64,000 bases of DNA, taken from NCBI RefSeq assembly GCF_004135975.1, contig NZ_CP026538.1:3658001-3722000 (forward strand), read 5' to 3'. The notes below the pieces were generated by a model. It was given only the letters and a program-made list of their open reading frames with translations. It ran no database searches and had not been told where the DNA came from. Of the stretch, positions 44,162 to 54,016 are shown one piece after another. The first letter of the stretch is position 1; each line of letters starts with the position of its first letter. The translations under genes and the position numbers were made by a program. The DNA comes from Solidesulfovibrio carbinolicus (GTDB lineage Bacteria; Desulfobacterota; Desulfovibrionia; Desulfovibrionales; Desulfovibrionaceae).

Positions 44162-46141
44162 CTACCCCTTCACTTCGTAGGAGACGGTTGCGGAGCCGGC
44201 CTGGGAGGCGGCCCGGTACAGCATCCGGGAGCGGTCGAACCGGTTTTCCAGGGCAGTGGTCGCCGTGTCGTCGGCCGGCGGCGGCATGTCAAAGAGCAGC
44301 CAGTCCGGGGCCAGGCCCAGATCGGCTTCCAGGAGCCTTGGCACGGCTGCGGCTTCCACGCGAAGAGCCACGGAATAGCCCTTGGCCTTGAGCTTGGTCG
44401 CGGCCTGGATCAGCCGGCCGAGGTCCTCGGGCTTGCCAAGGGTCAGCACAAAGCCGCGCAGAAGCTTTGAGAAGACCAGACCGGCCGGAGCGTCGGCCAC
44501 CCGGGCCAGGGCTTCCTCCACCACGGCCGGGTCCTGGCCGGACAGGTCAAGATGGACCTCCACGCCGCCGGCCGCGGCGGTGATGAGCGCGGCGGCGTCG
44601 CGCAGGGGATCGGCCTCCAGGCTGTCCGTGGGCAGCACCACGGCCGTCAGCGTGCGGGCGTCGCCCAGGGGCACATCGGCGATGTTTGGGGCGCTTATCC
44701 AGCGCGGCGGGAAGGTGGCCAGGCGCATTTCGGAGAAGCCGGCGGCCTGGGGAGCGGCGTCGCCTTCGTCGCTGGCGCCCAGGGCCAGGCTGCCCCGGCG
44801 GGTCTCGGCGGTGAGCGGAATGGGATAGTTGGCCACGGCCTTGCCGTCCACGGAGAGCAGCAGCCGGTTGCCCTTGACGCAGGCGTCCAGGGCTACCGAT
44901 CCGGCGTGGTCCAGAGGCAGGGCGTACTGGAAGATGGTGTTGAGCGAAGGCCCGGTCTTTTCCTGGACCGTCACCCGCTGAGCCGTGACCCGGATGCGCA
45001 GGAAGGACTCGAAGTCGCGGTAGCGCAGGTAGACCAGGGCCGCGCCGTCGCCCTCGGGGGGCATGGCCTTAAGCTGCACGGTGAAGTTCTCGAAACCCTC
45101 GGTGCCGCGCAGGCGGGCGAAGCCGTCCTTGCCGGCGGGCGGGGTCAGGGCCAACGTGTCGCCCAGGGCGGTCAACTCGCCCAGGGTCGTTTGCCACAGG
45201 CCCTGGCGCACGGTCTGGGTGAAGTCCATGTAGCGCGAGCGGGGCTGGCGGGATTCGATTTCCAGCAGCAGCCGTTCGGCGCTCCAGTCCGGGCCGACCT
45301 GCAGACGGGTCAGCCGCCGGGGATCGACGTCGCGGCTGTTGTAGGTCTCGCCGATGCGGGTGAAGGCCAGGGGGAAGTTGGCGGCCAGGGCCTCGGCGTT
45401 GGGCCGGGCCAGGGCTTCGGGGAGGCTGCCGCCCAGGGTGTTGGCCGGCATGAAGACGTAGCCCTGGGGCGTGACCTTGCCGAGAGTCTCGATGGAGGTC
45501 CGGGCCAGGGTGAAATCCTCGGCCACCCGGACGCCAAAGGCTTCCAGACTCTCCTCGGGCCGGCCGGGGGCGGCGGCCAGGCGTTCGGTCAGGTAGTAGG
45601 CGTAGCCGCCAGAAGGGGTCTGGTTGATGAGTTCGGAATGGAAGCCCATGGCCCCGACGTCCCAGAAGGGATTGTCGGCGATCTTGCGCAACTCGTTTTG
45701 GCGCACGAAAAACCGGTTCCAGCCGGTCAGATGGTCGCCGTAAAGGTAGAGCGCCGCGTTAAACCCGACCCCGGTCAGCACCGGCTGGCTGAACAGCACG
45801 CTGTCCTTGCGGCCGCCTTCGAACATCAGATACAGGGCCTTTTCCGGGAGCGGCTTGTTTTTGGTATAAAAATCCACAAGATCGGCTGTCGTGACGGTTT
45901 CATAGCCAGCCTTAGCCAAGGCGGCGAGCTGTTCGCGCAACCGCTCCTTGGTCACCAGGGAATGGACGCGTTCGTCGATGGTGATGCCGCCGTAGCTTAA
46001 GGCCACAAAACCGTCGCGCTGGGTCCAGGCAGCCCGGTCATGAACAGGCGGATCCTCACGCCGAAAGGCCGTCTGGTAGATGAAATAGCCAAAAACGATC
46101 AGGATGGCGTATTGGAAGAGGTAGCGAAAGCATTTTCTCAT
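44162..46141 (-). CDS. Membrane-anchored PgaB-like pseudo-deacetylase with jelly-roll domain
   Basis: 659 residues. One N-terminal membrane helix (~6-24). Residues ~45-300 follow PgaB closely (FVALSYGGITI, LREQLAALAKAGYETV, PLPEKALYLMFEGG) but the catalytic motifs are lost: SYHD becomes SYGG and TFDDG becomes MFEGG, so deacetylase activity is unlikely. Residues ~330-490 look like a LamG/concanavalin-type jelly roll (GFARLRGTEGFENFTVQLKA), which may bind sugar. The C-terminal part (~490-640) is alpha/beta, barrel-like (LGRLIQAATKLKAKGYSVAL). Possible scaffold or binding protein of the synthase complex. Confidence 0.7.
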   Translation of the reverse strand: MRKCFRYLFQYAILIVFGYFIYQTAFRREDPPVHDRAAWTQRDGFVALSYGGITIDERVHSLVTKERLREQLAALAKAGYETVTTADLVDFYTKNKPLPEKALYLMFEGGRKDSVLFSQPVLTGVGFNAALYLYGDHLTGWNRFFVRQNELRKIADNPFWDVGAMGFHSELINQTPSGGYAYYLTERLAAAPGRPEESLEAFGVRVAEDFTLARTSIETLGKVTPQGYVFMPANTLGGSLPEALARPNAEALAANFPLAFTRIGETYNSRDVDPRRLTRLQVGPDWSAERLLLEIESRQPRSRYMDFTQTVRQGLWQTTLGELTALGDTLALTPPAGKDGFARLRGTEGFENFTVQLKAMPPEGDGAALVYLRYRDFESFLRIRVTAQRVTVQEKTGPSLNTIFQYALPLDHAGSVALDACVKGNRLLLSVDGKAVANYPIPLTAETRRGSLALGASDEGDAAPQAAGFSEMRLATFPPRWISAPNIADVPLGDARTLTAVVLPTDSLEADPLRDAAALITAAAGGVEVHLDLSGQDPAVVEEALARVADAPAGLVFSKLLRGFVLTLGKPEDLGRLIQAATKLKAKGYSVALRVEAAAVPRLLEADLGLAPDWLLFDMPPPADDTATTALENRFDRSRMLYRAASQAGSATVSYEVKG

Positions 46142-46186
46142 GGCGTACGTCCCGTGTCTGAAGGATTGTTGCCTTTACCGGGGCGG

Positions 46187-47857
46187 CTAGCCCATGGCCA
46201 TGGACTTGTCGTACTTGGACGCCCGGGTGCCCCACTCCGACTTCCAGAAGGTGAGCAAGGCCCAGACGATCTGCCACAGGAGCACGAAGAGGTAGAAAAA
46301 GCAGAACGGCACGCCGTAAAGCCACAAGTTGGACCGCTTGAGCAGCAGATAGGATGTGCACATGAGGATGCTCATAAGGAGCACGCCGGCCAAATACATG
46401 GTGGGCCAGATGCCGTAGGCGGCGGGCATGAAGACAAAGGCCCGCAGCACCACCACCGGGGCCATGACCGGCAGGATGAGGCCCAGGTAGAAGGAGATGG
46501 CCATGAAGGGTTCCTTGAGCCACATGAACTTGCAGGCCCGCAGGCTCTCGCGCAGCCAGGAGCGTTTCCAGCGCATCTGTTGGGTGAAAAACTTGCCGTA
46601 GGTGGAAGGCACGATGGTGTTGCACACGGCGGTGTGCTGGTACACGGCGTAGTGGCTGCCCAGGATGAAGTTCGTCAGGCTGCGGTCATCGCCGAAGGTG
46701 GCCGGCCGCCCCAGGAAAGTCTGGCTCTCCCAGGCGTCGAGGTAGCGCATGAGCACGGTCCTGCGGTAGCAGGCCAGGGGGCCGGACAGGCAGGTGACCA
46801 CGTCGAAAATGCTCTCGGCCGCCTTGAAGATGCGAAAGCCGATGAAATAGCGCACGGCCTGCATTCGCGTTAAAATGTTGGTCCATTTGTTTTCGACCTC
46901 GCAACGTCCGGCCGCGCCGCCGATGTGGGGGTCGTGAAAGGGCTGGACCACGTGGAGCACGGCGTCGGGCTGCAGGAAGCTGTCGGAATCGACGAAGAGC
47001 ACAAGCTCGCCCTTGGCCATGCGGGCTCCGGCGGCCAGGGCATGGCGTTTTCCCCGGTTTTCCGGGAAGGCGTGGACGACGAGCCGGTCGCCGGCTTCGT
47101 CGTAGATCTTGTCGCGCACGGCCCGGGCCACGGCCACGGAATTGTCCGAGCTGCCGTCGTCCACCACGATGACTTCGAGCAGTTCCTCGGGATAGAGCTG
47201 GTTGAGGCAGCCGTGGATGGTCTTTTCGATCCACTCTTCCTCGTTGAAGCAGGGGATGACGATGGTGACGCTGGGCTGGTAGCCGGGCGTGATTTTGTAG
47301 GGCCGGTAGAGGGCGGCGAAGAAAAAGCGTGAGAGCAGGTAGAAGACGGCGCACAGGCCGTAGAGGAAAACCGGCACGTCGAACCAGAAATAGAAAATGC
47401 TTTCTTTTTTGATGAACCACACCCCGATCAGGGCCAGCAGGATGCCCAGCAGCGACCCCGTTTCGAAGTAGCGCCAGCGTTTGCGGCGCAGGTACTGCGA
47501 AAGCGGATTGGCGAATTCGAAGCCGACATGGCCCGAAGCCGAGTCCACCCGCACCACCCGAGCCGGCAGCTTGACAAAGGATTCAAAGCCCTCGGGCATG
47601 GTGCCGGCGCTCAAGAAAAAGCGCAGCACGGCCTTGTCGCCGACCCGCAGCGGCTTGTCCGGCACGAGCATCATGCCGCCCTCGGAGATGTCCACGGTCC
47701 GTCCGGAAGTATAGCGGTACTTGCCGTCGGCGCTGTAGACGTCGGCCTGTCCTTGGGAGAAATAGCGCGGCCCGGAAAGACGCCGCGTGTGCTGCTTGGA
47801 GGGGATGTCCGGAAGAAAACGGCGATCAGGTTTTTGTCTGGGGAATACTTCCGTCAT
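46187..47857 (-). CDS. PilZ-GT2 polysaccharide synthase
   Basis: 556 residues from the ATG at 47857 (GGAGGG 7 nt upstream). Residues ~20-115 are a PilZ domain: RRLSGPR (RxxxR-like, spacing one residue longer) and DISEGG (DxSxxG, 56-61), so c-di-GMP control is likely. Two membrane helices (~133-180) lead to a processive GT2 domain with DDG (233-235), DSD (290-292), GDD (389-391) and QQMRW (426-430), the cellulose/PNAG/hyaluronan synthase motifs, and four more membrane helices. First gene of the exopolysaccharide operon. PilZ in front of GT2, rather than after it as in BcsA, is notable. Confidence 0.88.
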   Translation of the reverse strand: MTEVFPRQKPDRRFLPDIPSKQHTRRLSGPRYFSQGQADVYSADGKYRYTSGRTVDISEGGMMLVPDKPLRVGDKAVLRFFLSAGTMPEGFESFVKLPARVVRVDSASGHVGFEFANPLSQYLRRKRWRYFETGSLLGILLALIGVWFIKKESIFYFWFDVPVFLYGLCAVFYLLSRFFFAALYRPYKITPGYQPSVTIVIPCFNEEEWIEKTIHGCLNQLYPEELLEVIVVDDGSSDNSVAVARAVRDKIYDEAGDRLVVHAFPENRGKRHALAAGARMAKGELVLFVDSDSFLQPDAVLHVVQPFHDPHIGGAAGRCEVENKWTNILTRMQAVRYFIGFRIFKAAESIFDVVTCLSGPLACYRRTVLMRYLDAWESQTFLGRPATFGDDRSLTNFILGSHYAVYQHTAVCNTIVPSTYGKFFTQQMRWKRSWLRESLRACKFMWLKEPFMAISFYLGLILPVMAPVVVLRAFVFMPAAYGIWPTMYLAGVLLMSILMCTSYLLLKRSNLWLYGVPFCFFYLFVLLWQIVWALLTFWKSEWGTRASKYDKSMAMG

Positions 47858-48258
47858 GGATGCGCCCTCCAAAGCTGCACGGTGTCTATCTATCGGTTCC
47901 GGTCGAACCGCTCTCCGGGCCAGTCGCCGGCGCGGCGTTTCACTTTGTTACAATCTACGATGCTCAGCCGGCGGCGGCTTCGGGCTTGCCGGCGGAAGAG
48001 GCCTTCCCGCCAGCTTCGGGCGGCCGATTATCCTACTAAAAAAAATCACTTTTGCGACGCACTGCCGCCCTTCTCCAACGACTGGGCCGCCAACCGCCGC
48101 CTGTCTCGCCAGTCCGAAGACGCAACTGTGCAAAAGCGACGCCAAAGAAAAAGCCCGGCTGAACCGGGCTTATTCCATGGACACAACCAAGTCATTGCTA
48201 TGTATACTTCAGCGAAGTTGCATTCGCCGCTGACCGGAAACCACGTCGGGCTCCGGGG
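47858..48258 (-). promoter_or_regulatory. Leader/promoter region of the exopolysaccharide operon
   Basis: About 400 nt without a supported gene. It holds the ribosome site of the PilZ-GT2 gene, an AT-rich patch on the minus strand around 47940-47965 (GATTGTAACAAAGTGAAAC) that may be a promoter or operator, and a terminator at 48151. No clean -35/-10 pair could be assigned. Confidence 0.35.
48151..48171 (-). terminator. Terminator downstream of the broken secreted-protein gene
   Basis: AAGCCCGG / CCGGGCTT with a CTGAA loop; the minus-strand side continues TTTTTC. It isolates the exopolysaccharide operon from upstream transcription. Confidence 0.75.
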
Positions 48259-48493
48259 TCACTGCAGCAGCAACGGGGTGGTGATCAGCTCGCAGGTGAA
48301 ACCGGACTTGGCGTTGATGGCCGTGCAGACCTCGCCCATGGCGTCGGTGGCGGCGGCGGCCAAATCCAGGCTGAAAATTGGCCTGGGGGTCGCCGGTAGC
48401 GGCGGCCAGGGTCAGAATCAGGGCGGCCCCCAGGGCCAGAAAACAACGGCCGGCGTTGCGAGATCGGCCAGCGCCGTGGGTTCCGTGTTTCAT
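48259..48493 (-). pseudogene. Small secreted-protein gene with apparent 1-nt frameshift
   Basis: From ATG 48493 the frame gives a signal-peptide-like N-terminus (FLALGAALILTLAAATGDPQ) and then turns to Arg/His-rich nonsense. If one T is removed from the TTTT run at 48374-48377 the frame becomes ANFSLDLAAAATDAMGEV, with two Cys and a stop at 48259 just before the terminator: a sensible 77-aa secreted protein. Either a recent frameshift or a sequencing error in the homopolymer. Weak ribosome site. No family recognised. Confidence 0.5.
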
Positions 48494-48555
48494 TCTTCCC
48501 TTGTAGGGAATTTTTCTCCCCAGGCAATGGGTGCGGGAACGGCAGTCCCCAAAAA

Positions 48556-48584
48556 ACGGAACCGGCCCAAAGAGCCGGTTCCGT
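48556..48584 (-). terminator. Terminator after the 33-aa ORF
   Basis: ACGGAACCGGC / GCCGGTTCCGT, followed on the minus strand by six T. It lies about 50 nt past the stop at 48637. Confidence 0.85.
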
Positions 48585-48636
48585 GAGCAGCCTGCCGGGC
48601 CGCGTGCGCTGCCCGACGTTTCACTTTCTTATTTCG

Positions 48637-48738
48637 TTAATCGGCAATCCGGGGTTTGAGCACGGCGTCAGCCAGGCGCGACAGCGCAAAGCAGCAGGCA
48701 ACCACCAGGGAAACCAGGACAAGCTTTTCGACAAACAT
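48637..48738 (-). CDS. Tiny single-span membrane protein (33 aa)
   Basis: 33 residues: MFVEKLVLVSLVVACCFALS and then a short basic tail (KPRIAD end). GGAGGG lies 8 nt upstream of the ATG, and the gene sits between two strong terminators (48556 and 48798), so it forms its own short transcript. One hydrophobic helix with two adjacent Cys. Too short for most gene finders. Function unknown. Confidence 0.55.
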   Translation of the reverse strand: MFVEKLVLVSLVVACCFALSRLADAVLKPRIAD

Positions 48739-48797
48739 GGGGATACCCTCCGATTGTCGAAGAAAGCAGCAATCTCCGTGCCACTTTGCGCCCACCA

Positions 48798-48831
48798 AAA
48801 ACGCGCCCCGGATACTTTCGGGGCGCGTTTT
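48798..48831. terminator. Terminator of uraA (bidirectional)
   Basis: AAAACGCGCCCCG / CGGGGCGCGTTTT, 13 bp with A and T tails, about 105 nt past the uraA stop. Confidence 0.85.
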
Positions 48832-48935
48832 TTGTCGCATTGCCCAGGTCTCAAGGGGCCCGGGGCGGGGATGTGGAGGCCTCCCCTGACCTGCCTGCCG
48901 GAGGGATTTCCGGCGCGGGCGCGGCAAGACTTCGT

Positions 48936-50183
48936 TCAGGCGTCCTTGGCGGTTCGCGGCAGCACGGCGTTTAAGACCACGCCGACCACGCCGGCCAGGC
49001 CGATGCCTTCCAGATGGATGCCGCCGAAGGAAAAGGCCATCTTGCCCATGCCAAGGACGATGACCAGGGCCACGATGGCCATGTTGCGCGGCTCCATGAG
49101 ATCGGCCCCCTCGCGTACCAGGGAGTTGAGCCCGACCACCATGATGGCCCCGAACAGCAGCAGCATGATGCCGCCCATGACCGGGGTGGGGATGGTTTGG
49201 AGCAGCGCTCCGAGCTTGCCGATAAAGGCCAGACAGATGGCCGTGACGGCGGCCCAGGTCATCAGCGCCGGATTATAAATTTTAATCAGCGACACCGCGC
49301 CCGTGACTTCGGCGTAGGTGGTGAGCGGCGGTCCGCCCAGGCAGCCGGCCAGGAAGGTGGCCACGCCGTCGCCCATGAGCGACCGGTGGACGCCGGGGTT
49401 TTCCAGATAGTTGCGGCCAGTCACCTGGCCGATGGCGATGACGCCGCCGAAATGCTCGATGATGGGGGCGATGGCCACGGGCACGATGACCAGGATGGCG
49501 TCGATATTGAATTCCGGCCCGACAAAGGACGGCATGGCGAACCACGGCGCGGCGGCCACGGGGGCGAAATCGACCAGGCCCAAAAACAGGCTGGCCACAT
49601 AGCCCGCGCCGATGCCGCACAGGATGGGCACGAGCTTCAAAAGCCCCCGGCCCCGGATGGCCACCAGCACGGTGACGGCCAGGGAGAAAAACGACACGCC
49701 CATGGCCGTGGCCTGGGGATAGAGCACGGCCGCGCCGTCGCCGGTCTTGCCCATGGCCATGAACACCCCGACCGGGGCCAGGATGAGGCCGATGACCATG
49801 ATGACCGGGCCGGTGACGATGGTGGGCAAAAGCTTCATGAGAATGCCCACGCCGCGCCATTTGATGAGCGCCGCCGCCCCGGCGTAGGCCAGGCCCACGC
49901 AGGCCAGGGCCCCAAGGGTGGCCGGCACGCCGTAGGTTTTGACGCAAAACATGATGGGCGCGATAAAGGCGAACGAGGAACCCAGGAAAATCGGAATGCG
50001 AAACTTGGTCAGCACCTGATAGATCAGCGTGCCCACACCGGCGCAAAAAAGGGCCACGTTGGGATTAAGGCCCGTCAAAAGCGGCACCAGCACCAAGGCC
50101 CCAAAGGCCACGAAAAGCATTTGCGCGCCCACGGGAAAATCCCGCAGCCGCAGTTGGTAGTCCTTGCCCGTGTCCAAAGCCAT
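48936..50183 (-). CDS. uraA: Uracil permease (NCS2 family)
   Basis: 415 residues, about 12-14 membrane segments. NCS2 nucleobase transporter features: FLGSSFAFIAPI in TM3, the substrate-site Glu in APIIEHFGGVIAIGQVTGRNY, and TTYAEVTGAVSLIKIYNP in TM10. Inner-membrane uracil:proton symporter. It directly follows upp (44 nt), the standard uracil salvage pair. Confidence 0.93.
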   Translation of the reverse strand: MALDTGKDYQLRLRDFPVGAQMLFVAFGALVLVPLLTGLNPNVALFCAGVGTLIYQVLTKFRIPIFLGSSFAFIAPIMFCVKTYGVPATLGALACVGLAYAGAAALIKWRGVGILMKLLPTIVTGPVIMVIGLILAPVGVFMAMGKTGDGAAVLYPQATAMGVSFFSLAVTVLVAIRGRGLLKLVPILCGIGAGYVASLFLGLVDFAPVAAAPWFAMPSFVGPEFNIDAILVIVPVAIAPIIEHFGGVIAIGQVTGRNYLENPGVHRSLMGDGVATFLAGCLGGPPLTTYAEVTGAVSLIKIYNPALMTWAAVTAICLAFIGKLGALLQTIPTPVMGGIMLLLFGAIMVVGLNSLVREGADLMEPRNMAIVALVIVLGMGKMAFSFGGIHLEGIGLAGVVGVVLNAVLPRTAKDA

Positions 50184-50227
50184 GTCTCCCTCCTTGCGCC
50201 GCGCCCGGAAACGCCCGGGCGCGCCCC

Positions 50228-50854
50228 CTATTTGGTGCCGAAAATCTTGTCTCCCGCGTCGCCAAGGCCGGGCAGGATGTAGCCGTTTTCATTGAGCCGC
50301 TCGTCGATGGCGGCGGTGTAGACCTCGACGTCGGGATGCTCTTTCTCCAGCCGGGCCAGGCCCTCGGGGGCGCAGACCAGAAACAGGCCCATGATGCGGC
50401 GGCAGCCGGCTTCCTTGAGCAGGTTGATGGTGGCCACAAGCGTGCCGCCGGTGGCCAGCATGGGGTCGAGGATCATGGCGTGGCGCTTGTGGATTTTCTT
50501 GGCCAGCTTGACGTAGTAGCGCACCGGCTCGAGGGTTTCCTCGTTGCGGTACATGCCGACCACGCTGACCTTGACGCCGGGGATCATGTCCACGACGCCG
50601 TCCATCATGCCCAGACCGGCCCGCAGGATGGGCACCACGGTGATTTTCTTGCCAACGATCTGGTCCACTTCCACCGGGCCGGCCCAGCCGTGGATCGTCT
50701 TTTTTTCGGTGGGCAGGGACTTGGTGGCTTCGTAGGTGAGCAGCCGGCCGATTTCGTTGGCCAGTTCGCGGAAATTTTTCGTGCTGATGTTGTTTTCGCG
50801 CAACAAGCCGAGCTTGTGGCGCACCAGCGGGTGGTCGACGACGGTGACGGGCAT
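50228..50854 (-). CDS. upp: Uracil phosphoribosyltransferase
   Basis: 208 residues, the normal length. Family markers: [15 protein letters not shown] at the start, [12 protein letters not shown], the PRPP loop [14 protein letters not shown], and the C-terminal [18 protein letters not shown]. Makes UMP from uracil and PRPP in the cytoplasm. First gene of the upp-uraA operon. Confidence 0.97.
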   Translation of the reverse strand: MPVTVVDHPLVRHKLGLLRENNISTKNFRELANEIGRLLTYEATKSLPTEKKTIHGWAGPVEVDQIVGKKITVVPILRAGLGMMDGVVDMIPGVKVSVVGMYRNEETLEPVRYYVKLAKKIHKRHAMILDPMLATGGTLVATINLLKEAGCRRIMGLFLVCAPEGLARLEKEHPDVEVYTAAIDERLNENGYILPGLGDAGDKIFGTK

Positions 50855-50997
50855 GGACGCGCTCCTGGGTTACGGGTGGGACGGGGCCGGATCGGCGTTA
50901 TCGCTTCCCGGGCCTAGCATGAAACGGCCTTCCCAGGCCATGGGCAAGACGCGCCCGGCGGATTTGTGCCGGCTTGGACGGGTCCGGTCAAGAAAAA

Positions 50998-51025
50998 TGG
51001 GAGGCGACCCCAAGGCCGCCTCCCA
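50998..51025 (-). terminator. Terminator of the Cache chemoreceptor gene
   Basis: TGGGAGGCG / CGCCTCCCA with a 10-nt loop, followed on the minus strand by TTTTTC. It lies just past the stop at 51053. Confidence 0.8.
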
Positions 51026-51052
51026 TGGTGTCCGACTTTGGGACGAAACGCG

Positions 51053-53323
51053 CTAGCCGGCCTTGAGGGAATCCACCAGCCGGGTGAGGCTTTCGGCCTG
51101 CTCGGCCAGCTCCTCCACCGAACCGGCGGCCCGGGCCATGGACTGGGCCGTGTCGTCGGAAATGCGGTTGATGTCCTCGACCGCCCGGTTGATCTGCTCG
51201 CTGGCCGCGGACTGCTCTTCCGAAGCCGTGGCGATGGAGCGAACCTGATCGGCGGACTGCTCCACGATAGTGACGATCTCGCCCAGCACCTGCCCGGAGC
51301 GGCCGGCCAGGTCGGTGGCCTGATCCACGGCTCGGGCCGCGCCCTCCACGCCCTCGATGCTGGCTTTGGCCCCGGCCTGGATGGCCCGCACCGCCGTGCC
51401 CACCTCGCTGGTGGCGGTCATGGTCTTTTCGGCCAGCTTTCGCACCTCGTCGGCAACGACGGCAAAGCCGCGCCCGGCCTCGCCGGCCCGGGCCGCCTCG
51501 ATGGCGGCGTTAAGGGCCAGCAGGTTGGTCTGGTCGGCGATGTCGGAGATGACGCCGATGATGTTGCCGATGCCCTCGGCCTGGCGGCCGAGGTCGTCCA
51601 TGTGGCCGCGCAGGGCGGCGGCCCGTTCCTGGACGCCGCCGATGGCGGCCACCACCTGGCGCACCACGTCGGCCCCGACCTGGGCCTTGTCCCGGGCCGT
51701 GCCGGCGCCCAGGGCGGCCTCGGAAGCGTTTCTGGCCACCTCGAGCACGGTGGCGTTCATTTCCTCCATGGCCGTGGCCGTTTCCCCGGCGTGCTGACGC
51801 TGGATGTCGGCCCCTTGCTTGGACTGGTCGATCTGGGAGGCCAGGTCCGAGGAGGCGGCGGCCACGGCCCGGGCCACATCCTCGATGCGGGCGGCGGCGT
51901 CAAGCGCTCCCCGGCGCTGGGCGGCGGCTGCATCGGCCCGGGCCTGTTCGGCCTCGGCCACGGCGGCCCGGGCGCGCTCGGCTTCGGCGGCGGCCTCGCG
52001 GCTCTTGTCCTCGGCCTGGGCGATCATCTTTTTGAGGTTGTCCACCATGCGGGTGAGCGCCCCGGCCAACACGCCGATTTCGTCGGCCTGCTTGACGTCC
52101 AGGCTGTGGGAGAAGTCGCCCTGGGCCACCTTTTCGGCAAAGCCGGCGGCCAGGCGCAGGGGCCGCACCATGCCGGCGGCGAAAAGCCACATGACGCCAA
52201 GGGCCAGGATGGTGACGCCAAGCCCCACCCCGACCTGCCACCAGGCCGCTTGCCTGCCCTGGGCGGCCATGTCGGCGACCAGGGCGTGGCGCTCGGCCAA
52301 AACGATGTCGGGATGCACCCGGATGAGCACGGCCCAGGGCCGATCGGTGCGGCCCAGGGTGATGGTGGACAGGGCCCGGTAATTGCCGGTGGCGTCGCTG
52401 ACGTCGGTTAGGGTCTTGCCGTCCTTGACCGCCTTGGCCAGTTCCTCCCAGTCCTTGGAAATGACGGACAGGGGCTGGCCCACGGCGTCGGGCTTTTCGC
52501 TGCTGGCCACGACCAGACCGTCATGACTGATGATGGCCACGTCGCCCTTGCCGCCGTAGAGATGCGTATCGACCTTCTTGGCCAGCTCTTGCAAGAAATC
52601 CAGGCGCAGGTCGGTGCCGGCCACGCCCAGGAACTTGCCGTCCTTTTTGACGGGCACGGACAAGGTGGTCAGCCACTCCTGCTTGCCCTGGACGATGTAG
52701 GGAAAGGGATCAAGCACACTTTCCTTGCCCGACTCCCGGGGCCAGAGGTACCAGCCGCCCTTGCGCACGCCGTTGGGGTGGCGGTCCTGGCTTTCGAACT
52801 CGACCAGGGGCTGGCGGGCGATCTTGCCGGCCTTGTCGCGGTTCCAGTAGGGCACGAACCGGCCGGTCTCGTCATGGTCGTCCTTGGCCGCGCCGGCGAA
52901 CTCCCCGTCGCGCCCGTCCAGGGCTCCCGGTTCCCAGGCGGAATACGTGCCCAGATACTGGGGATTGTTCTTGAGCACTTCGTGGAGAATCGTGTCGAGG
53001 GTATTGCGGACGGGATTGTCGATGTTCCCGCTAGCGGCCTTGGCGGCGGCTTTCTCCCGCACCACTTCAAAAACCTTGCCCAGGGTCCGGGCGGTCACCA
53101 GGTTGTCTTCCAGGGCGCTCTGGATGACGGCGGCCTGGCTGGCGGCTAGGCTGGCCAGGTTGCGCTTGGCCTCTTCTTCCAAGAGTTTACCCACCCGTTG
53201 CGACACCAGGGTCTGGTTTTTGCCGGCCGAATACAGGCTGTAGCCGACCAGCGCGGCCGACGTCACGAGCAGGCAGACGCCAGCAAGAAGCACGATCTTG
53301 GTTTGAATGGATTTGAGCTGCAT
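51053..53323 (-). CDS. Methyl-accepting chemotaxis protein with periplasmic double-Cache sensor
   Basis: 756 residues. TM1 ~9-30, large dCache sensor ~35-350 ([19 protein letters not shown] and [15 protein letters not shown] are typical), TM2 ~370-392, HAMP to ~445, an Ala/Glu-rich coiled coil ([17 protein letters not shown]), and the MCP tip [21 protein letters not shown] (in part) near 595. Periplasmic ligands of such sensors include amino acids, polyamines and organic acids. Single gene with its own terminator. Confidence 0.95.
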   Translation of the reverse strand: MQLKSIQTKIVLLAGVCLLVTSAALVGYSLYSAGKNQTLVSQRVGKLLEEEAKRNLASLAASQAAVIQSALEDNLVTARTLGKVFEVVREKAAAKAASGNIDNPVRNTLDTILHEVLKNNPQYLGTYSAWEPGALDGRDGEFAGAAKDDHDETGRFVPYWNRDKAGKIARQPLVEFESQDRHPNGVRKGGWYLWPRESGKESVLDPFPYIVQGKQEWLTTLSVPVKKDGKFLGVAGTDLRLDFLQELAKKVDTHLYGGKGDVAIISHDGLVVASSEKPDAVGQPLSVISKDWEELAKAVKDGKTLTDVSDATGNYRALSTITLGRTDRPWAVLIRVHPDIVLAERHALVADMAAQGRQAAWWQVGVGLGVTILALGVMWLFAAGMVRPLRLAAGFAEKVAQGDFSHSLDVKQADEIGVLAGALTRMVDNLKKMIAQAEDKSREAAAEAERARAAVAEAEQARADAAAAQRRGALDAAARIEDVARAVAAASSDLASQIDQSKQGADIQRQHAGETATAMEEMNATVLEVARNASEAALGAGTARDKAQVGADVVRQVVAAIGGVQERAAALRGHMDDLGRQAEGIGNIIGVISDIADQTNLLALNAAIEAARAGEAGRGFAVVADEVRKLAEKTMTATSEVGTAVRAIQAGAKASIEGVEGAARAVDQATDLAGRSGQVLGEIVTIVEQSADQVRSIATASEEQSAASEQINRAVEDINRISDDTAQSMARAAGSVEELAEQAESLTRLVDSLKAG

Positions 53324-54016
53324 GGGCTCCTCCTACGGCGTCAATTGAAAGTGACTATCATAAACAACGAAACCAATACCAAGACCAATACTACCGATAC
53401 AGGATGCGGCCATCCTCCTGCCGGCGCCGAGAACAACAAACCGCGAACAACAACAATTCTCGCAGCGACAAAAGTGGATTATAAGGAATACCACTCAAGG
53501 CTGCCTCATGCAATACGGAAAAACTCTGAAACGACGATTTCGCTAACCGCCGAATCGTTGCCGCATCCCCAAAGCCGGCTTGAATCAGCCGATAGGCCAT
53601 GCTATATACCAACACCGCAACCCTACTGCAGGCGACGTTTTGGCCCCAGCCAGGAGGCCTTAGGCCCACAGCATTCGCGCACCGCTTGCTTCTCCTTATC
53701 CTGGCCTGCCCGGTCCTTTGGCCCGCAAACACGGCCACGGATTTCCTCGTGCCCCTGGGCCTGGGGGAACCCGGCAGCGGAACGGACGGACAGCGGCGAC
53801 ACGTGGAACGGTCGCCCGCGCCTTGTGTCGCGACCCCTGAAGGATGTGATGGCATTGATGTGATGGCATTTATGATGAAAAAGCACTCCCGTAGTCCTTT
53901 GCCTACACAACGCCATGGGCGCTTTCGTGGACGCGACACGCGACGAACGGCCATGACTTTTGCGCTGCGCCCTGCTAGAAAACCCTGGCTCGACTTCACG
54001 CGACAAGCGAGACGCC
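53324..54016. other. Long intergenic region without supported gene
   Basis: 693 nt between divergent genes. The part near 53340-53500 is AT-rich and probably holds the chemoreceptor promoter. A GATGTGATGGCATT direct repeat sits at 53851-53880. The longest open frame (53391-53999, minus) has no ribosome site and atypical composition. It may contain a decayed gene. Confidence 0.5.

Noticed and set aside
20229-53830. Recurring TGTCGCGACG-type palindrome near 20233, 30258, 33401 and 53824
   Set aside because: TCGCGA is expected often in DNA this GC-rich; positions relative to genes are inconsistent.
53391-53999. 202-aa minus-strand frame in the 693-nt gap
   Set aside because: No start signal and mixed composition; part of it reads protein-like but not enough to call a gene.
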